Source of the DNA: Pseudomaricurvus albidus
GTDB lineage: Bacteria > Pseudomonadota > Gammaproteobacteria > Pseudomonadales > Cellvibrionaceae
Assembly (NCBI RefSeq): GCF_018863235.1
Contig: NZ_JAHKRS010000005.1
Span: forward strand, 124,001-188,000
Direction: 5' to 3'
Length of the DNA: 64,000 nt
Positions 16,376 through 26,089 of the stretch are shown here, piece by piece. A model generated the notes under the pieces. The model saw only the letters and a list, made by a program, of their open reading frames with translations, was not told where the DNA came from and did not search any database. Within the stretch, counting starts at the first letter, position 1. Each line of letters begins with the position of its first letter. The position numbers and the translations under genes were made by a program.

Positions 16376-18016
16376 ATGCAGATCGACAAGTTAGTCATAC
16401 AAAATTTTAAAGGCTTCAAAGAACACTTCACCGTTAATCTCAACTCTGGCTTGAATATCATCGTTGGCGATAATGAGGCGGGTAAGTCGACGATAATCGA
16501 AGCCATTAACCTCGCGTTGACTGGGCTCTACAGTGGCAGGTACTTGAGGAATGAATTGTCCCAGTATCTCTTTAACGAATCGGCTGTTAGAGACTATCTG
16601 GGCAGTTTAGTCACCGATGATCCGCTACCACCGCCCGAAATCCTGATTGAGCTCTATATCGACGGGGGAGATGAGGTGGCCTTCCTCGAAGGGGACCTCA
16701 ATAGTGATGGTAGTTATTGCAGTGGTATCTCCCTACGAGTTGCATTTAATGAAGACTACAAAACAGAATACGAAGCGCTCATCAGCTCAGGCGGCGTCAA
16801 GACTTTGCCTATAGAGTACTACCATGCGGTCTGGAAGAGCTTTGCTCGGGAAGTAATCACCACGCGCAGTATTCCCATAAAGTCAGCCTTGATCGACTCA
16901 GCCGCCGCTCGTCATCAAAACGGCTCTGATATCTATATCGGACGTATCGTCAAAGAACTACTTTCGCCAGAAGAGGTTGTTAGCGTTTCTCAATCGCACC
17001 GTAAAATGAAAGAACACTTTATGGATGAAGAATCCATCAAAGCGATTAATCAGAAAATCACGGAAGCGGGTAAAATCACAGATAAAGAAGTCAAAATTGC
17101 CGTCGAGCTTTCCTCGCGCAATGCGTGGGAAAGTGGCCTTACCACTTATTTGGATAATATTCCCTTCCATTTTATTGGTAAGGGTGAACAAAGCATTGTC
17201 AAAACTAACCTGGCCTTGTCACACAATAAAGCGAAAGAAGCCAATGTCCTGTTGCTGGAGGAGCCGGAGAACCACCTCTCTCACGCCAAGCTGAACCAGC
17301 TCGTGCGTACCATCAGGGATAATAGTGCCAACCGTCAGATTATCATCACGACCCATAGCAGTTTTGTCGCTAACAAGCTGGGTTTGGACGATCTGATTCT
17401 GTTAAGCAATAGGAAGACGCTGAAGCTTAATGAGCTATCCAGTGGCACTAAGGCGTTTTTTGAGAAGATAGCGGGTTATGACACTCTGCGGCTCATTCTT
17501 TGCCATAAGGCTGTTTTGGTTGAAGGGGACTCCGATGAACTGATTGTCCAAAAGGCCTACCAAATGCAGAACGAGGGTCGACTGCCGATAGAAGACTCGG
17601 TGGAAGTGATCTCTGTCGGGGTATCATTCCTGCGTTTCTTGGAGATCGCAGACAAGCTCGGTAAGCCCACCTGTGTTGTGACGGACAACGATGGCGATGT
17701 GGCAGCCCTGGAAAATAAATATGCTGACTACCTCGGTGCTAACGCGAAAGTGCATATCAAAATTTGTTATGACCCAGATGTGGATGAGGGTGATCATGCC
17801 ATTGGTGGAAAACCCTACAACTACAACACGTTAGAGCCTAAGCTGGTCAAAGTGAATAATCTTCAGGTGATGAACACACTGCTTGGCAAGGATTACCAAA
17901 CACTTGAAGAGCTGTATACGCACATGAAAGGCAATAAAACAGAGTGTGCCCTGAAAATTTTTGAGTCAGACGAACCGATCACATACCCTCAGTATATTCT
18001 GGATGCCCTAGCATGA
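16376..18016 (+). CDS. OLD-family ATPase-TOPRIM endonuclease (GajA-like)
   Basis: The 546-residue protein has an SMC/RecF-like ATPase half with Walker A GDNEAGKST (about residues 32-40), a signature region KGEQSIVKTNLAL, Walker B VLLLEEPENHLS and the switch TTHSSFV. Its C-terminal TOPRIM half has VLVEGDSDELI (catalytic Glu) and VVTDNDGD (DxD). This order is that of OLD nucleases, including GajA of the Gabija anti-phage system, in which nucleotide levels gate DNA cleavage. Its stop overlaps the helicase start by four bases (ATGA), so the two are translated together. The length is close to GajA. Family assignment is firm; membership of Gabija proper is probable only. Confidence 0.85.
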   Translation: MQIDKLVIQNFKGFKEHFTVNLNSGLNIIVGDNEAGKSTIIEAINLALTGLYSGRYLRNELSQYLFNESAVRDYLGSLVTDDPLPPPEILIELYIDGGDEVAFLEGDLNSDGSYCSGISLRVAFNEDYKTEYEALISSGGVKTLPIEYYHAVWKSFAREVITTRSIPIKSALIDSAAARHQNGSDIYIGRIVKELLSPEEVVSVSQSHRKMKEHFMDEESIKAINQKITEAGKITDKEVKIAVELSSRNAWESGLTTYLDNIPFHFIGKGEQSIVKTNLALSHNKAKEANVLLLEEPENHLSHAKLNQLVRTIRDNSANRQIIITTHSSFVANKLGLDDLILLSNRKTLKLNELSSGTKAFFEKIAGYDTLRLILCHKAVLVEGDSDELIVQKAYQMQNEGRLPIEDSVEVISVGVSFLRFLEIADKLGKPTCVVTDNDGDVAALENKYADYLGANAKVHIKICYDPDVDEGDHAIGGKPYNYNTLEPKLVKVNNLQVMNTLLGKDYQTLEELYTHMKGNKTECALKIFESDEPITYPQYILDALA

Positions 18017-19122
18017 ATAAGCTCATCATTGCCTCGGCTGGTTCCGGAAAAACGACCTTCATTGTCAATGATGCGATAGAAAAGGCCCGCCAAGGCACCC
18101 GCGTCCTCATAACCACCTTTACAGTAGCCTGTGAACAGGAAATCCGGGACAAGATTGTTAGCATCTGTGGTTGTATCCCTGAACCGATCAGCATTATTAC
18201 CTGGTTTTCTTTCTTGCTGAATCATGGTGTCAAACCATTTCAGGGTCGCTTGTTCGAGTTCGATACCCGGGGAATGATCTTGGTCAATGGAAAATCTGGA
18301 TTTCGGTTTAAGAACCGGCGGGGGCAACCCATTTATTGGGGAGAGGATGACTTTACGCGATATTTCTTCACGTCTGACCAAAAGGTTTATTCAGACAAGT
18401 TGGCATTGCTGGCGCTACGTTGTAATGAAAAGTCGGAAGGCAGAGTATTTGATCGCATAGCCAGGTGTTTCAATCATATTTACATTGATGAGGTTCAAGA
18501 CCTTGCAGGGTACGACTTGGAGGTGCTGGAGGAGCTTTTTCAATCCAAAGCGGATATCACCCTAGTTGGTGATCCTAGGCAAGCCACCTACTCAACGGTA
18601 AACACACGGAAGAATAAAAAGTATGCCAAAGCGAATATCGTCAATTTCTTTGAAGACACTAGTCTGAATATAGAGAAAGATGACGAGTCGCTTGTGGTCA
18701 ACCATCGCTGTCATAGTGCCATTTGCGACTTTTCCAATCGCCTCTACCCAGACTGGGTTCCGGCACAGCCTAGTGAAGATGAAGCCTCTGGTCACGATGG
18801 GTTATTCGCACTGGATGAGAAGGAGGTAGATCATTATTTGGAGTATTATAAACCTATACAACTTAGAGATAGTGCCAAAAAGCGTATTAACGAAGATTAC
18901 CCTGTATTAACTTTTGGCAAATCGAAAGGCCTGACGTATCCACGAGTCTTGATTTATCCCTCTGGCCCTATGATCAAATGGCTCAAGAACCAGAACGAAG
19001 ACCTGACTCAAGCCGCGCGATCAAAATTCTATGTGGCATTGACGCGAGCTAAACACAGTGTGGCTATCGTGCTCAAAGCCAGTGATATCAAGAAAATTCC
19101 AGACTTGGCAGAATACAAGTGA
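18013..19122 (+). CDS. UvrD/PcrA-like SF1 helicase (GajB-like)
   Basis: This 369-residue protein carries the SF1A helicase motifs in order: Walker A IIASAGSGKTTF (K13), motif II IYIDEVQDL, motif III LVGDPRQATYST, motif IV VVNHRCHSAICDF, motif V VLTFGKSKGLTYPRVL, motif VI FYVALTRAKHSV. It is shorter than GajB proteins, which as I recall have about 490 residues, so accessory 1B/2B insertions are reduced. It starts inside the last codons of the OLD gene, as in Gabija pairs. Its likely job is to sense or unwind DNA ends and partner the OLD nuclease in blocking phage. An unusual point is the compact size with all motifs kept. Confidence 0.82.
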   Translation: MNKLIIASAGSGKTTFIVNDAIEKARQGTRVLITTFTVACEQEIRDKIVSICGCIPEPISIITWFSFLLNHGVKPFQGRLFEFDTRGMILVNGKSGFRFKNRRGQPIYWGEDDFTRYFFTSDQKVYSDKLALLALRCNEKSEGRVFDRIARCFNHIYIDEVQDLAGYDLEVLEELFQSKADITLVGDPRQATYSTVNTRKNKKYAKANIVNFFEDTSLNIEKDDESLVVNHRCHSAICDFSNRLYPDWVPAQPSEDEASGHDGLFALDEKEVDHYLEYYKPIQLRDSAKKRINEDYPVLTFGKSKGLTYPRVLIYPSGPMIKWLKNQNEDLTQAARSKFYVALTRAKHSVAIVLKASDIKKIPDLAEYK

Positions 19123-19182
19123 CCATTTTCCGGTTTTTAGCACGATGACTTCGATGAGCGTTGGTGGGAGTTATTTCGTATA

Positions 19183-19291
19183 GCTATCCACTACCGACAT
19201 TAAGTGGGGAATCCCCTTTGCCTTACAGCCGAAAAACGAACACAAGAGGCTAGGTCTTATTGAGCGAGTCAAATATGGTGAGTTTAGCTAG
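19183..19291 (+). pseudogene. frameshifted remnant of the antitoxin 3' end
   Basis: About 109 bases match the end of the antitoxin-like gene at 14168-14275, including GGGGAATCCCCTTT and the closing TCAAATATGGTGAGTTTAGC plus its TAG. One base is missing after the AGCCG block, so the frame breaks after P-L-P-T-L-S-G-E-S-P-L. No upstream part of that gene is seen here. The copy sits just past the UvrD-like gene, so the nuclease-OLD-UvrD block is bracketed by direct copies of one gene end. Confidence 0.8.
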
Positions 19292-19307
19292 TATGGGATG
19301 GAATACT

Positions 19308-20522
19308 TTACTGTGGAGCTCGTACCTCAAGTAGCTCTTGCTCAATGGATTGAACCATTGAGTTGCTTTCGGATAACGACGCAAGTGTTTCTCGTATGAA
19401 TAGCAAATTGGGACTAGTTGAAGTATCAATAGCTCTTAGTAGCTTAGATGGACTTAAACCGTCATCTCCACTGCTGTCCACTGGGATCATGTTATATGGG
19501 ATGACGGGCCGTGGCAGCTGTGCTGACATGAAAGCTAAAATTCTATAACCGCCAACGTCAATGTCCCCCCAATGATATACCGGGCAGTTAGTTTGTTTCA
19601 CTATCCGTCGAAAGATCGGCAGCCAGGATCGAGAAGGAAAACCATTGGTATATATGACGATACTGCCATCATTGATTTCCCGGCAATAACGTCTAAAGGT
19701 TGTCTTATTCTCAATGAACAGTATGTACTTGGGCTGGGTAGCCACTGTTGACTCTTCGATACCTTCTGGCGATAAGGCTAAGTATGGCCAAACAGACCCA
19801 GCATCGATCGTGCCAGAAGGGGTCCTGAATTTAATGCCGCCTCTTACAGTCAATTCAGAAGGAAATTTGCTAACACCGTAGTAAGACAGAACTTGCTCAG
19901 AATCCAGGTCAGTGCAGTCTAAATCAGGGCACGCATCGTAAAATCGAGCAATAACTCCCAACAGTTTCTCTAAACGCTTACTGTTTCCGAGAGCAGCGAC
20001 ACTGGCTGTTCTGAGGTCAGTTTCCTGACGTTGGTCGCGCCGAGCATTCCAGATAATAAACCTTGCTGCGTCGACCGCTTTACTCCAATCGTTGGTGCCT
20101 ACATGCTTATATGGTTTGCCTTCAGACCACTTTTCATAAAGATTGATAGCATCCATCTTTAGCCATTCTGGCATCATGGGTTCGAGCTCTTTAACTTGGC
20201 TGATCGCAGTTGCTACAATCTCACTTTCGGGCTGGATCTGAAAATGAGCCAAGTAGGCGGAACAGTCGTTGACGTTGATCCGTTCCAGCACTCTGTTTTC
20301 GTCAAAGCCCTTGCGTTTGTAGATGGGTTTCAGGCCTCTCACCAGCTTCGCCAAAGCGTCTAACGACTCATGAAAATCGAATCGTTCCTGAGTCGTCGCG
20401 GAATGGTACTCGGCAAAACGATTGATGGTGGCGGGGTGACTGTATTTCTCCGGGAGGCCCGATGCCTTGTTGAAACGGCTGGCAATAGCAGTCATCACAG
20501 ATCTAAATTCAAGTTTCGCCAA
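19308..20522 (-). CDS. jetD: Wadjet nuclease subunit JetD
   Basis: This 404-residue protein is the last gene of the Wadjet operon. The N-terminal two-thirds is helical and should dock on the SMC motor. The C-terminal part is TOPRIM-like, with IENKTTF (catalytic Glu) and YHWGDIDVGGYRI (DxD) as seen in JetD/DUF2220-type proteins. JetD cleaves closed circular DNA after the JetABC motor extrudes it, limiting plasmids. Its start overlaps the jetC stop by 14 bases, which supports translational coupling. All catalytic acidic residues are present, so the system looks active. Confidence 0.88.
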   Translation of the reverse strand: MAKLEFRSVMTAIASRFNKASGLPEKYSHPATINRFAEYHSATTQERFDFHESLDALAKLVRGLKPIYKRKGFDENRVLERINVNDCSAYLAHFQIQPESEIVATAISQVKELEPMMPEWLKMDAINLYEKWSEGKPYKHVGTNDWSKAVDAARFIIWNARRDQRQETDLRTASVAALGNSKRLEKLLGVIARFYDACPDLDCTDLDSEQVLSYYGVSKFPSELTVRGGIKFRTPSGTIDAGSVWPYLALSPEGIEESTVATQPKYILFIENKTTFRRYCREINDGSIVIYTNGFPSRSWLPIFRRIVKQTNCPVYHWGDIDVGGYRILAFMSAQLPRPVIPYNMIPVDSSGDDGLSPSKLLRAIDTSTSPNLLFIRETLASLSESNSMVQSIEQELLEVRAPQ

Positions 20523-23500
20523 ATTCCTTCTCCACTTCTTCCAAGTATGGTTTCACCACATCAGGGTTTATGTTCGGTTCATCAGAATCGAGAAGAGCAG
20601 TCGCGGCCTCTTTGTAGCGGCGCTCGTCCATATGCAGGCTACCGCCGTGACGAATAATGGTCATAACACGCTCTACTTCATGCCCCATCTTCGCTTCGGT
20701 TTCCGGTGGTCCCGCAATAATCACTTGTAGGCCAATACCTTTGAAGAACTTCATGATAGCCTTAGTGTTGTTGCCATCTGTGCGCATAAAGGCTTCATCA
20801 AATAGTGCAAAGGCAGCTCCACCGAATGGTACACTTCCAGCAACACGAATCTTGTAAGCCGACATAAAAGCTGCGCCCAAAACAATATAAAGCGGCGAGT
20901 TTTGCTCGCCACCAGAGCCTTTACTTTGAACTGTGCTGTAATTGGTTTCGACCTTAGTGATCGTGTTTTTCTGAACTAACTCGTAACTAAAGAAGTTTCG
21001 ATAATCTGATATTTCGTTGAGGCGGTCTTCAACAATCATATCTTTAATTATGTCGATGGCATCGTTATCTTGGTTTACATCAAGAAGGTCGCCCACTGAT
21101 TCGGGGCCATCCAGTGCTTCAATGTAATCGTAAACGCTCTTCAGTCCTTCAGATTCAACCACTTGGCTCTTAAACTTATAGGTATTGTCGTTAAATCTTA
21201 GCTCTTCAAGCGTGTAATTCAGATTTTTGAATGTGGTCTCCATGTTGGAAAAGCAGTCTTTTAGCTTGTTAGCCACCTCAGCCCTAAAGCCATTGAGCAT
21301 TTCTTCTTTAGCCTGCTCGGCATCACTTTTGTAAATAACGATTTCAGAGTCTTCAATCTGTATCGCTTCTTTCTCGCACCGAGTCAGGGCGTCCCGTGGT
21401 TCCATCTCAATGAGCTCTTTACGATCTTCAGGCTCGTAGCGTTCACAGTAGCTTTGCACTAATTTGCTGCTATCTTTTGTCTTGCTTACAATGGTTGCGG
21501 TGTTTGACTCGCATCGTTGTCGGGCAACCGCGGCTATATTCTGGTAATCGTCACCATGCTCGTTCTCTAAATCCTCAAGTTGCTTGCTGGCCTTTTCCCT
21601 ATCGAAATAGCCATTCTCTATTTTTGTGCGGGCCTCTGTGTGAGCCTGTAGTGCCGTTTTTAGTTGAGGGAGCTTTTCATTGAGTTGAGCTCTTTCATTA
21701 TTATTATCGCGAAGCTGGGTTTCTAACTCCGTGAGTTTATCGTCAGCCTTTTTGTGGGCGGCCTTTGCGTCTTCACTGGCCTTTGCAAGACCATCGTCTC
21801 CGGAGTTTTGTAAGTGTGAAATCTGTTCGTCAATACTTTTAATTTCACTACTTAAACTATCCACGATAGCGAGCTTTTTGGATGCCGATGGCAACTTATC
21901 GCCTAAACTTTGCAGGTTATTACTGAACTCATTGTTGATGCGTGAAAGTTGGTTTGAGTAAGATTGAAGACGGTTGAATTCAGGGGCTAGAGCCATGTAC
22001 TCACTGTGGAGTCTCTTCGCTTCTTGTGCTCGGGTGTCCGCGCCAAACAATTTGTAGCTGACCTTACGGATGCCGCCGCCCGCTAAATTGGCGGTTACCA
22101 TGCAGTCCTTTGTAATGGCGCGACGCTCGGTTCTCAGTTCCTGCTCGGTATCCACCAGCTTCAATCCCGACAACATCTTAATCAGATAGCCTTGCGCCAC
22201 AGGATTGTCACTGACAATCAGTTCATCGGCGGTACCCGGCCTAGCATCGTCTGCGAATTGAGCGCTGCTAGGTTTTACCACTTTAGTTCCATCGATAGGG
22301 GGAGTGTCTAGATATTTTCCGCGTCTTCTCTTGGCCTCTCGATAAATCCGCATAGCGGCCTCGTAGGCGGCATCGTCGTTTGCCAGATTGTGGCTTGTGA
22401 TTACCAGGGATTCACGATTGTTGCTAAGGAAAGACTCAATGGCCTCCTGCCAGTCGGGCTCGCTGATACTGACAAGTTCACAGATGGGGGCTACATTGAT
22501 GCCCGCTTCAGCAAAGAGATTGATAGCGCTCATGGTGACTGGACGGAGGCTCGCCTCGCCTTTTTCCAGTGTTTCAAACGTCTTTTTCAGGTCTTCTAAG
22601 CGCTGTCCGATATCATTGAAGTCTTGACCTGCACGATTGGCTTCTTCTGCTAGCCCGTCCTGCAATGAGGTAGCTTGATCGAGATAGCGTTGTGCAACGG
22701 CTAAGTCTTTGGCTGTGGATGGCCAGCTGCCAAGTAGATCTTGTCGCGCCGGACCGGTATTGGCTTCCAATTCTTCATTGGTGCAGTTAAATCTTTGTGC
22801 CAGGTCAGAGACTACGTTGCCTGGCATGCGCAGGGTACCTAGAGTTGAGACTGTATTTCTTAGAGTGTCAATCACCTGCTTTGCTTTCTGTCGTTTTAAG
22901 TCTTTCTCCCCTTTCTCAGTCCCAAGTTCTCTAATTCTCTGCTGGCTGGATGACGCACCAAGGGCCTTTAGAGCTGTATCACTCTTCGTTTCTAATTCTT
23001 TAACTGTAATGCGCTGGGCCAATATCTGCTCTTCAAGCGCTTGTTTCTGCTCAGAGAGGCTTTCAAGACGGTCGTCAATATTGTTGATCTGCATGTCGAT
23101 CTGATTGAACAAGGCTTCCGCCTCAACCCAGCGATAGCACTCGGCACGGGTTTTGGCGTCGATCAATGACTTGAGCGCAGTATTGATTGAAGCCAGAACG
23201 CCTAAACGTTCTTCAGCCATACGGATGTCTTCGGCTAATCGGCTGTAAGTGTCGTAGTCATTTTTGATACGATCGGTTTTGATGTTTACTTCAGGCAGAA
23301 TCTGGTCGCGGGCGAATTCAGAAATGTCTGACGTTTCTTTAAATTTAAGACCGTTACTTAGCGCGCGGAATAGCACTTTGTCGCTGATGGTGTCTTCAGC
23401 GCTGCTAACTGCTGTTGGGGAAATCAGATCGCAGTAATTGCGACGGAATTCTGATGCTGTATTTGATGGTGTGTAGAGCACGCCTTTCATACTGGCTAGT

Positions 23501-23988
23501 CGTTGCTCGAATCCAACCCAGTTAAGTACAACGTCGTCAGACATCATGAAATCAAGTTTGGACAGGGATGCACCTTTGATAATGAAGTAATTTTTGATGA
23601 CCTTAGGATCACTCTTGCGGGAGTACAGAGATAAGCCAAAAGCGTACTCTCTTCCCCGGCGATCTTCGAAACTTAAAGCAATGTAGGAGTTACTTTCACT
23701 GCGCGGGTTGTAGTTTTTAAATCCTTCGGCACTGTTGACTTCTCCCAATACGTAGTCGCGAATAGTACGCTCTGAGCGCTTGCCATCTTGGCTAGTCGCT
23801 GGATTGAGTGACAGCATATTCTCGTCACCTCCAGCCATTACTGTCTGAATTGCATCAAGCACAGAACTTTTACCAGCGCCATTAAATCCACGAAACATAA
23901 GACTATCGACATCGATCTCAATGTCTTGTTCGGGGAATAGATACCAATTAATCAGAGTTACTCTGCGTAGTTTATGCATCGTTTTCAT
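20509..23988 (-). CDS. jetC: Wadjet SMC-like ATPase JetC
   Basis: This 1159-residue MukB/SMC-like protein has Walker A GFNGAGKSS at residues 34-42, long coiled-coil arms over roughly 230-460 and 650-850, a hinge-like centre near 480-640, the ABC signature GSGGEQNSPLYI and Walker B FALFDEAFMRTDG near the end. It is the loop-extruding motor of Wadjet. It overlaps jetB upstream by 17 bases and jetD downstream by 14. A chromosomal MksB was considered, but the presence of jetA-like, jetB-like and TOPRIM jetD genes in order points to Wadjet. Confidence 0.92.
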   Translation of the reverse strand: MKTMHKLRRVTLINWYLFPEQDIEIDVDSLMFRGFNGAGKSSVLDAIQTVMAGGDENMLSLNPATSQDGKRSERTIRDYVLGEVNSAEGFKNYNPRSESNSYIALSFEDRRGREYAFGLSLYSRKSDPKVIKNYFIIKGASLSKLDFMMSDDVVLNWVGFEQRLASMKGVLYTPSNTASEFRRNYCDLISPTAVSSAEDTISDKVLFRALSNGLKFKETSDISEFARDQILPEVNIKTDRIKNDYDTYSRLAEDIRMAEERLGVLASINTALKSLIDAKTRAECYRWVEAEALFNQIDMQINNIDDRLESLSEQKQALEEQILAQRITVKELETKSDTALKALGASSSQQRIRELGTEKGEKDLKRQKAKQVIDTLRNTVSTLGTLRMPGNVVSDLAQRFNCTNEELEANTGPARQDLLGSWPSTAKDLAVAQRYLDQATSLQDGLAEEANRAGQDFNDIGQRLEDLKKTFETLEKGEASLRPVTMSAINLFAEAGINVAPICELVSISEPDWQEAIESFLSNNRESLVITSHNLANDDAAYEAAMRIYREAKRRRGKYLDTPPIDGTKVVKPSSAQFADDARPGTADELIVSDNPVAQGYLIKMLSGLKLVDTEQELRTERRAITKDCMVTANLAGGGIRKVSYKLFGADTRAQEAKRLHSEYMALAPEFNRLQSYSNQLSRINNEFSNNLQSLGDKLPSASKKLAIVDSLSSEIKSIDEQISHLQNSGDDGLAKASEDAKAAHKKADDKLTELETQLRDNNNERAQLNEKLPQLKTALQAHTEARTKIENGYFDREKASKQLEDLENEHGDDYQNIAAVARQRCESNTATIVSKTKDSSKLVQSYCERYEPEDRKELIEMEPRDALTRCEKEAIQIEDSEIVIYKSDAEQAKEEMLNGFRAEVANKLKDCFSNMETTFKNLNYTLEELRFNDNTYKFKSQVVESEGLKSVYDYIEALDGPESVGDLLDVNQDNDAIDIIKDMIVEDRLNEISDYRNFFSYELVQKNTITKVETNYSTVQSKGSGGEQNSPLYIVLGAAFMSAYKIRVAGSVPFGGAAFALFDEAFMRTDGNNTKAIMKFFKGIGLQVIIAGPPETEAKMGHEVERVMTIIRHGGSLHMDERRYKEAATALLDSDEPNINPDVVKPYLEEVEKEFGET

Positions 23989-24631
23989 CTTCTACTCCCT
24001 CTAAAACAGCTTCTATATCTGTCTCTTCGCTCTCCATGCTTTTTTCGGTGAAGTTGAACAATTCCTCCATATACTCTTCTGTCACAACTCGCATAATTGA
24101 CGGTAATACAGTAATGCGGTGCATTTCTGAGTGGGGATTAATAATTCCTAACTCAATCACTCCTATGCCTTTAAGTGTTTTTAACGCCGCATTTAATTCG
24201 ACCTTACCTAGCTTTATCTCATTGGTCAGGCGCATGTACTCGTCGATTAGCAATACCTCGCTAGGGAATGAGCGCCCCTTTTCAGTACAGGCCTTGCGGC
24301 TTTCTTCATCGTGCAGTTTCGCCAGGATTAACAATAGAATGGTTTCTAGCTTGCGCAGGCTGTTATGTGGGATGTTAGCCTTGGGAATAAACCCACAATA
24401 GCCGTAGATATCGTCTACAAAAAACTGATCGCCAAATGCCGCGAAGAGGTCACTATAGTACTCGCGGTATTTCACGAGAATATCGTAGGTTTTCTTATGA
24501 CCGTGACCGTCTTTCCAGATGAACTGGTAGCGACGAAGCATTGCAGCTGCGCGTTCCAAGTCGGCTTGCTCATAGCCTTTCTTTTCTAATGTCTCGTTCT
24601 CTCTAACAATTTTATCTAGTTCTTTCAGCAT
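23972..24631 (-). CDS. jetB: Wadjet subunit JetB (KITE-like)
   Basis: This 219-residue protein lies between jetA and jetC. It has the size and the helical and winged-helix-like pattern of JetB/DUF4194 proteins, with an acidic C-terminal tail (MESEETDIEAVLEGVED). It should act like MukE, bridging the kleisin JetA and the SMC motor. The ATG directly follows the jetA stop codon and its 3' end overlaps jetC. The assignment relies on operon position and general similarity. Confidence 0.85.
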   Translation of the reverse strand: MLKELDKIVRENETLEKKGYEQADLERAAAMLRRYQFIWKDGHGHKKTYDILVKYREYYSDLFAAFGDQFFVDDIYGYCGFIPKANIPHNSLRKLETILLLILAKLHDEESRKACTEKGRSFPSEVLLIDEYMRLTNEIKLGKVELNAALKTLKGIGVIELGIINPHSEMHRITVLPSIMRVVTEEYMEELFNFTEKSMESEETDIEAVLEGVEDENDA

Positions 24632-26089
24632 CTATAGTGCCTCAGGTAATTCAGCAATACGGCGCCTGATCTGCAGGGTGGGCGCTTCAATATATTCGTT
24701 GCTAGTGTAGCGATCGCTTATTGGTCTGACTTCAAAGTACTTGGTCAGGATATAGAGTTCTGAATCGGTGGAGGGGGCATCGTTAATGAGGTCGCGCATT
24801 TGTGTGAAGGTAATTAAATCTTCAAGACCGCCGATCGTCATGTCATCGGTCGTAATCAGCGGCCTCCCGGCCATCTGCTGTTTGAGGTAACGATAGATGC
24901 GCTCCGGGTTGATCCTCCTGCGAGTCAGATAATCATCGTAGGCTCGGCTAAACGCAATCTGTGCTAGCGGCTTGGCCGCTCTTTTCTGACGGGTGGGCTC
25001 TGGAGGTGGGCGTTTCACGATTGGCTTGTAGGTATTGTCTGGACCGACGTGGCGTTTGATCTGAGAAGGCGATGGTAATGTGCTTGCCTTGGATTTCGCG
25101 ACAGATTCAATGGAGCTCATCAGCTTTTCGCCAATATCATTTGAGACGTTCAGCGAGTAGCGGATGCTGTCAGCCGTTCGGCGGCTCATAACGCTGTTAT
25201 ATTCTTGAATGCGGTTCATCAGGTCGTCGATACCAGTGAATACCTGTTTAATATCTGATAAATCAGCTTTGACATCTCTACTCGCCACCTCCAGTTCAAT
25301 GCGCCTACGGCTGGCTGTGGCTTCAGAGAGCTGATCAATCAGACGGTTTTCAAAGAGAATGTCGTCAACACACTTTGTGATTTTGGTGCGATACCGATAA
25401 GGGTTGTCAGAGGTGTTGATAGTGTGGAAGTCCTGGAGCATGACTTCGTTGAGAAACTTATTAAAGAACAGGCTGAACCTGCGTCGGTTGTCGGCGTCCT
25501 CATTCATCATGCAATGAATGTCCCGAACACTGGCTGCAATGCTGGTCAGTTCGCGGTGGAAGTCTCTGGAGCTTTTGGCTGCAATACTGAGTAGAGCAGC
25601 ATTGTTTTCTGGGTCTGTTCGAATGCTCACCAAATGGTTGAGAACACCCTGGCACACTGCCCCTATTTCAATGGATTCTCGTTCGCCAATGCGGCTGAAG
25701 GCAGTGAGTATCTCTGACGGCAGGCGGGGGATGTAAACGATCCTGCGGTATCCAGCGTCGTCCATCTCTCTGAGCCAGCCACAGTCGCGTAACCGGCCAT
25801 AGATACGTGAGGCATCATCTTGATCGCCAAACTCGCTCTCTACATCATCTCCTTCTGACTCCCAGTGGGTCTTGCCTAGCTGCGCTTGGTAAAGCAGCTC
25901 TTTTGAGATGACTGTTCTAGCTTCACGAGGCGTGCACTCGTCTCCATCTAGTTGGTTCTTAATGAGACGCTTGTACAGAGCCCATAGTCCCAGTCCGTAC
26001 AGGGAGGCATTGGGTGATGCTAGGGGGCGGAATAAGCTCGAATCTATGCCATCAAATAACACATGACGCTCCATATCAAGATTGTGCAT
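24632..26089 (-). CDS. jetA: Wadjet kleisin-like subunit JetA
   Basis: The 485-residue first gene of the Wadjet operon begins with a winged-helix-like region (SSLFRPLASPNASLYGLGLWALYKRL) and a helical middle (residues 130-330) of the kind that binds the SMC neck, and ends in another winged-helix-like region. Kleisins of this kind close the motor ring. The sequence does not look like the DUF3375 form of type I, so a type II or III system is more likely, but I cannot assign the type by eye. It is transcribed away from the WYL regulator gene across a 107-base gap. Confidence 0.82.
   Translation of the reverse strand: MHNLDMERHVLFDGIDSSLFRPLASPNASLYGLGLWALYKRLIKNQLDGDECTPREARTVISKELLYQAQLGKTHWESEGDDVESEFGDQDDASRIYGRLRDCGWLREMDDAGYRRIVYIPRLPSEILTAFSRIGERESIEIGAVCQGVLNHLVSIRTDPENNAALLSIAAKSSRDFHRELTSIAASVRDIHCMMNEDADNRRRFSLFFNKFLNEVMLQDFHTINTSDNPYRYRTKITKCVDDILFENRLIDQLSEATASRRRIELEVASRDVKADLSDIKQVFTGIDDLMNRIQEYNSVMSRRTADSIRYSLNVSNDIGEKLMSSIESVAKSKASTLPSPSQIKRHVGPDNTYKPIVKRPPPEPTRQKRAAKPLAQIAFSRAYDDYLTRRRINPERIYRYLKQQMAGRPLITTDDMTIGGLEDLITFTQMRDLINDAPSTDSELYILTKYFEVRPISDRYTSNEYIEAPTLQIRRRIAELPEAL

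Noticed and set aside
14753-19122. Plain two-gene Gabija
   Set aside because: The helicase is clearly shorter than GajB and a third nuclease gene shares the direction and promoter, so the exact name is withheld.
20509-24631. Chromosomal MukBEF/MksBEF condensin
   Set aside because: The presence of a TOPRIM jetD gene in the same overlapping operon, inside a mobile island, fits Wadjet better.
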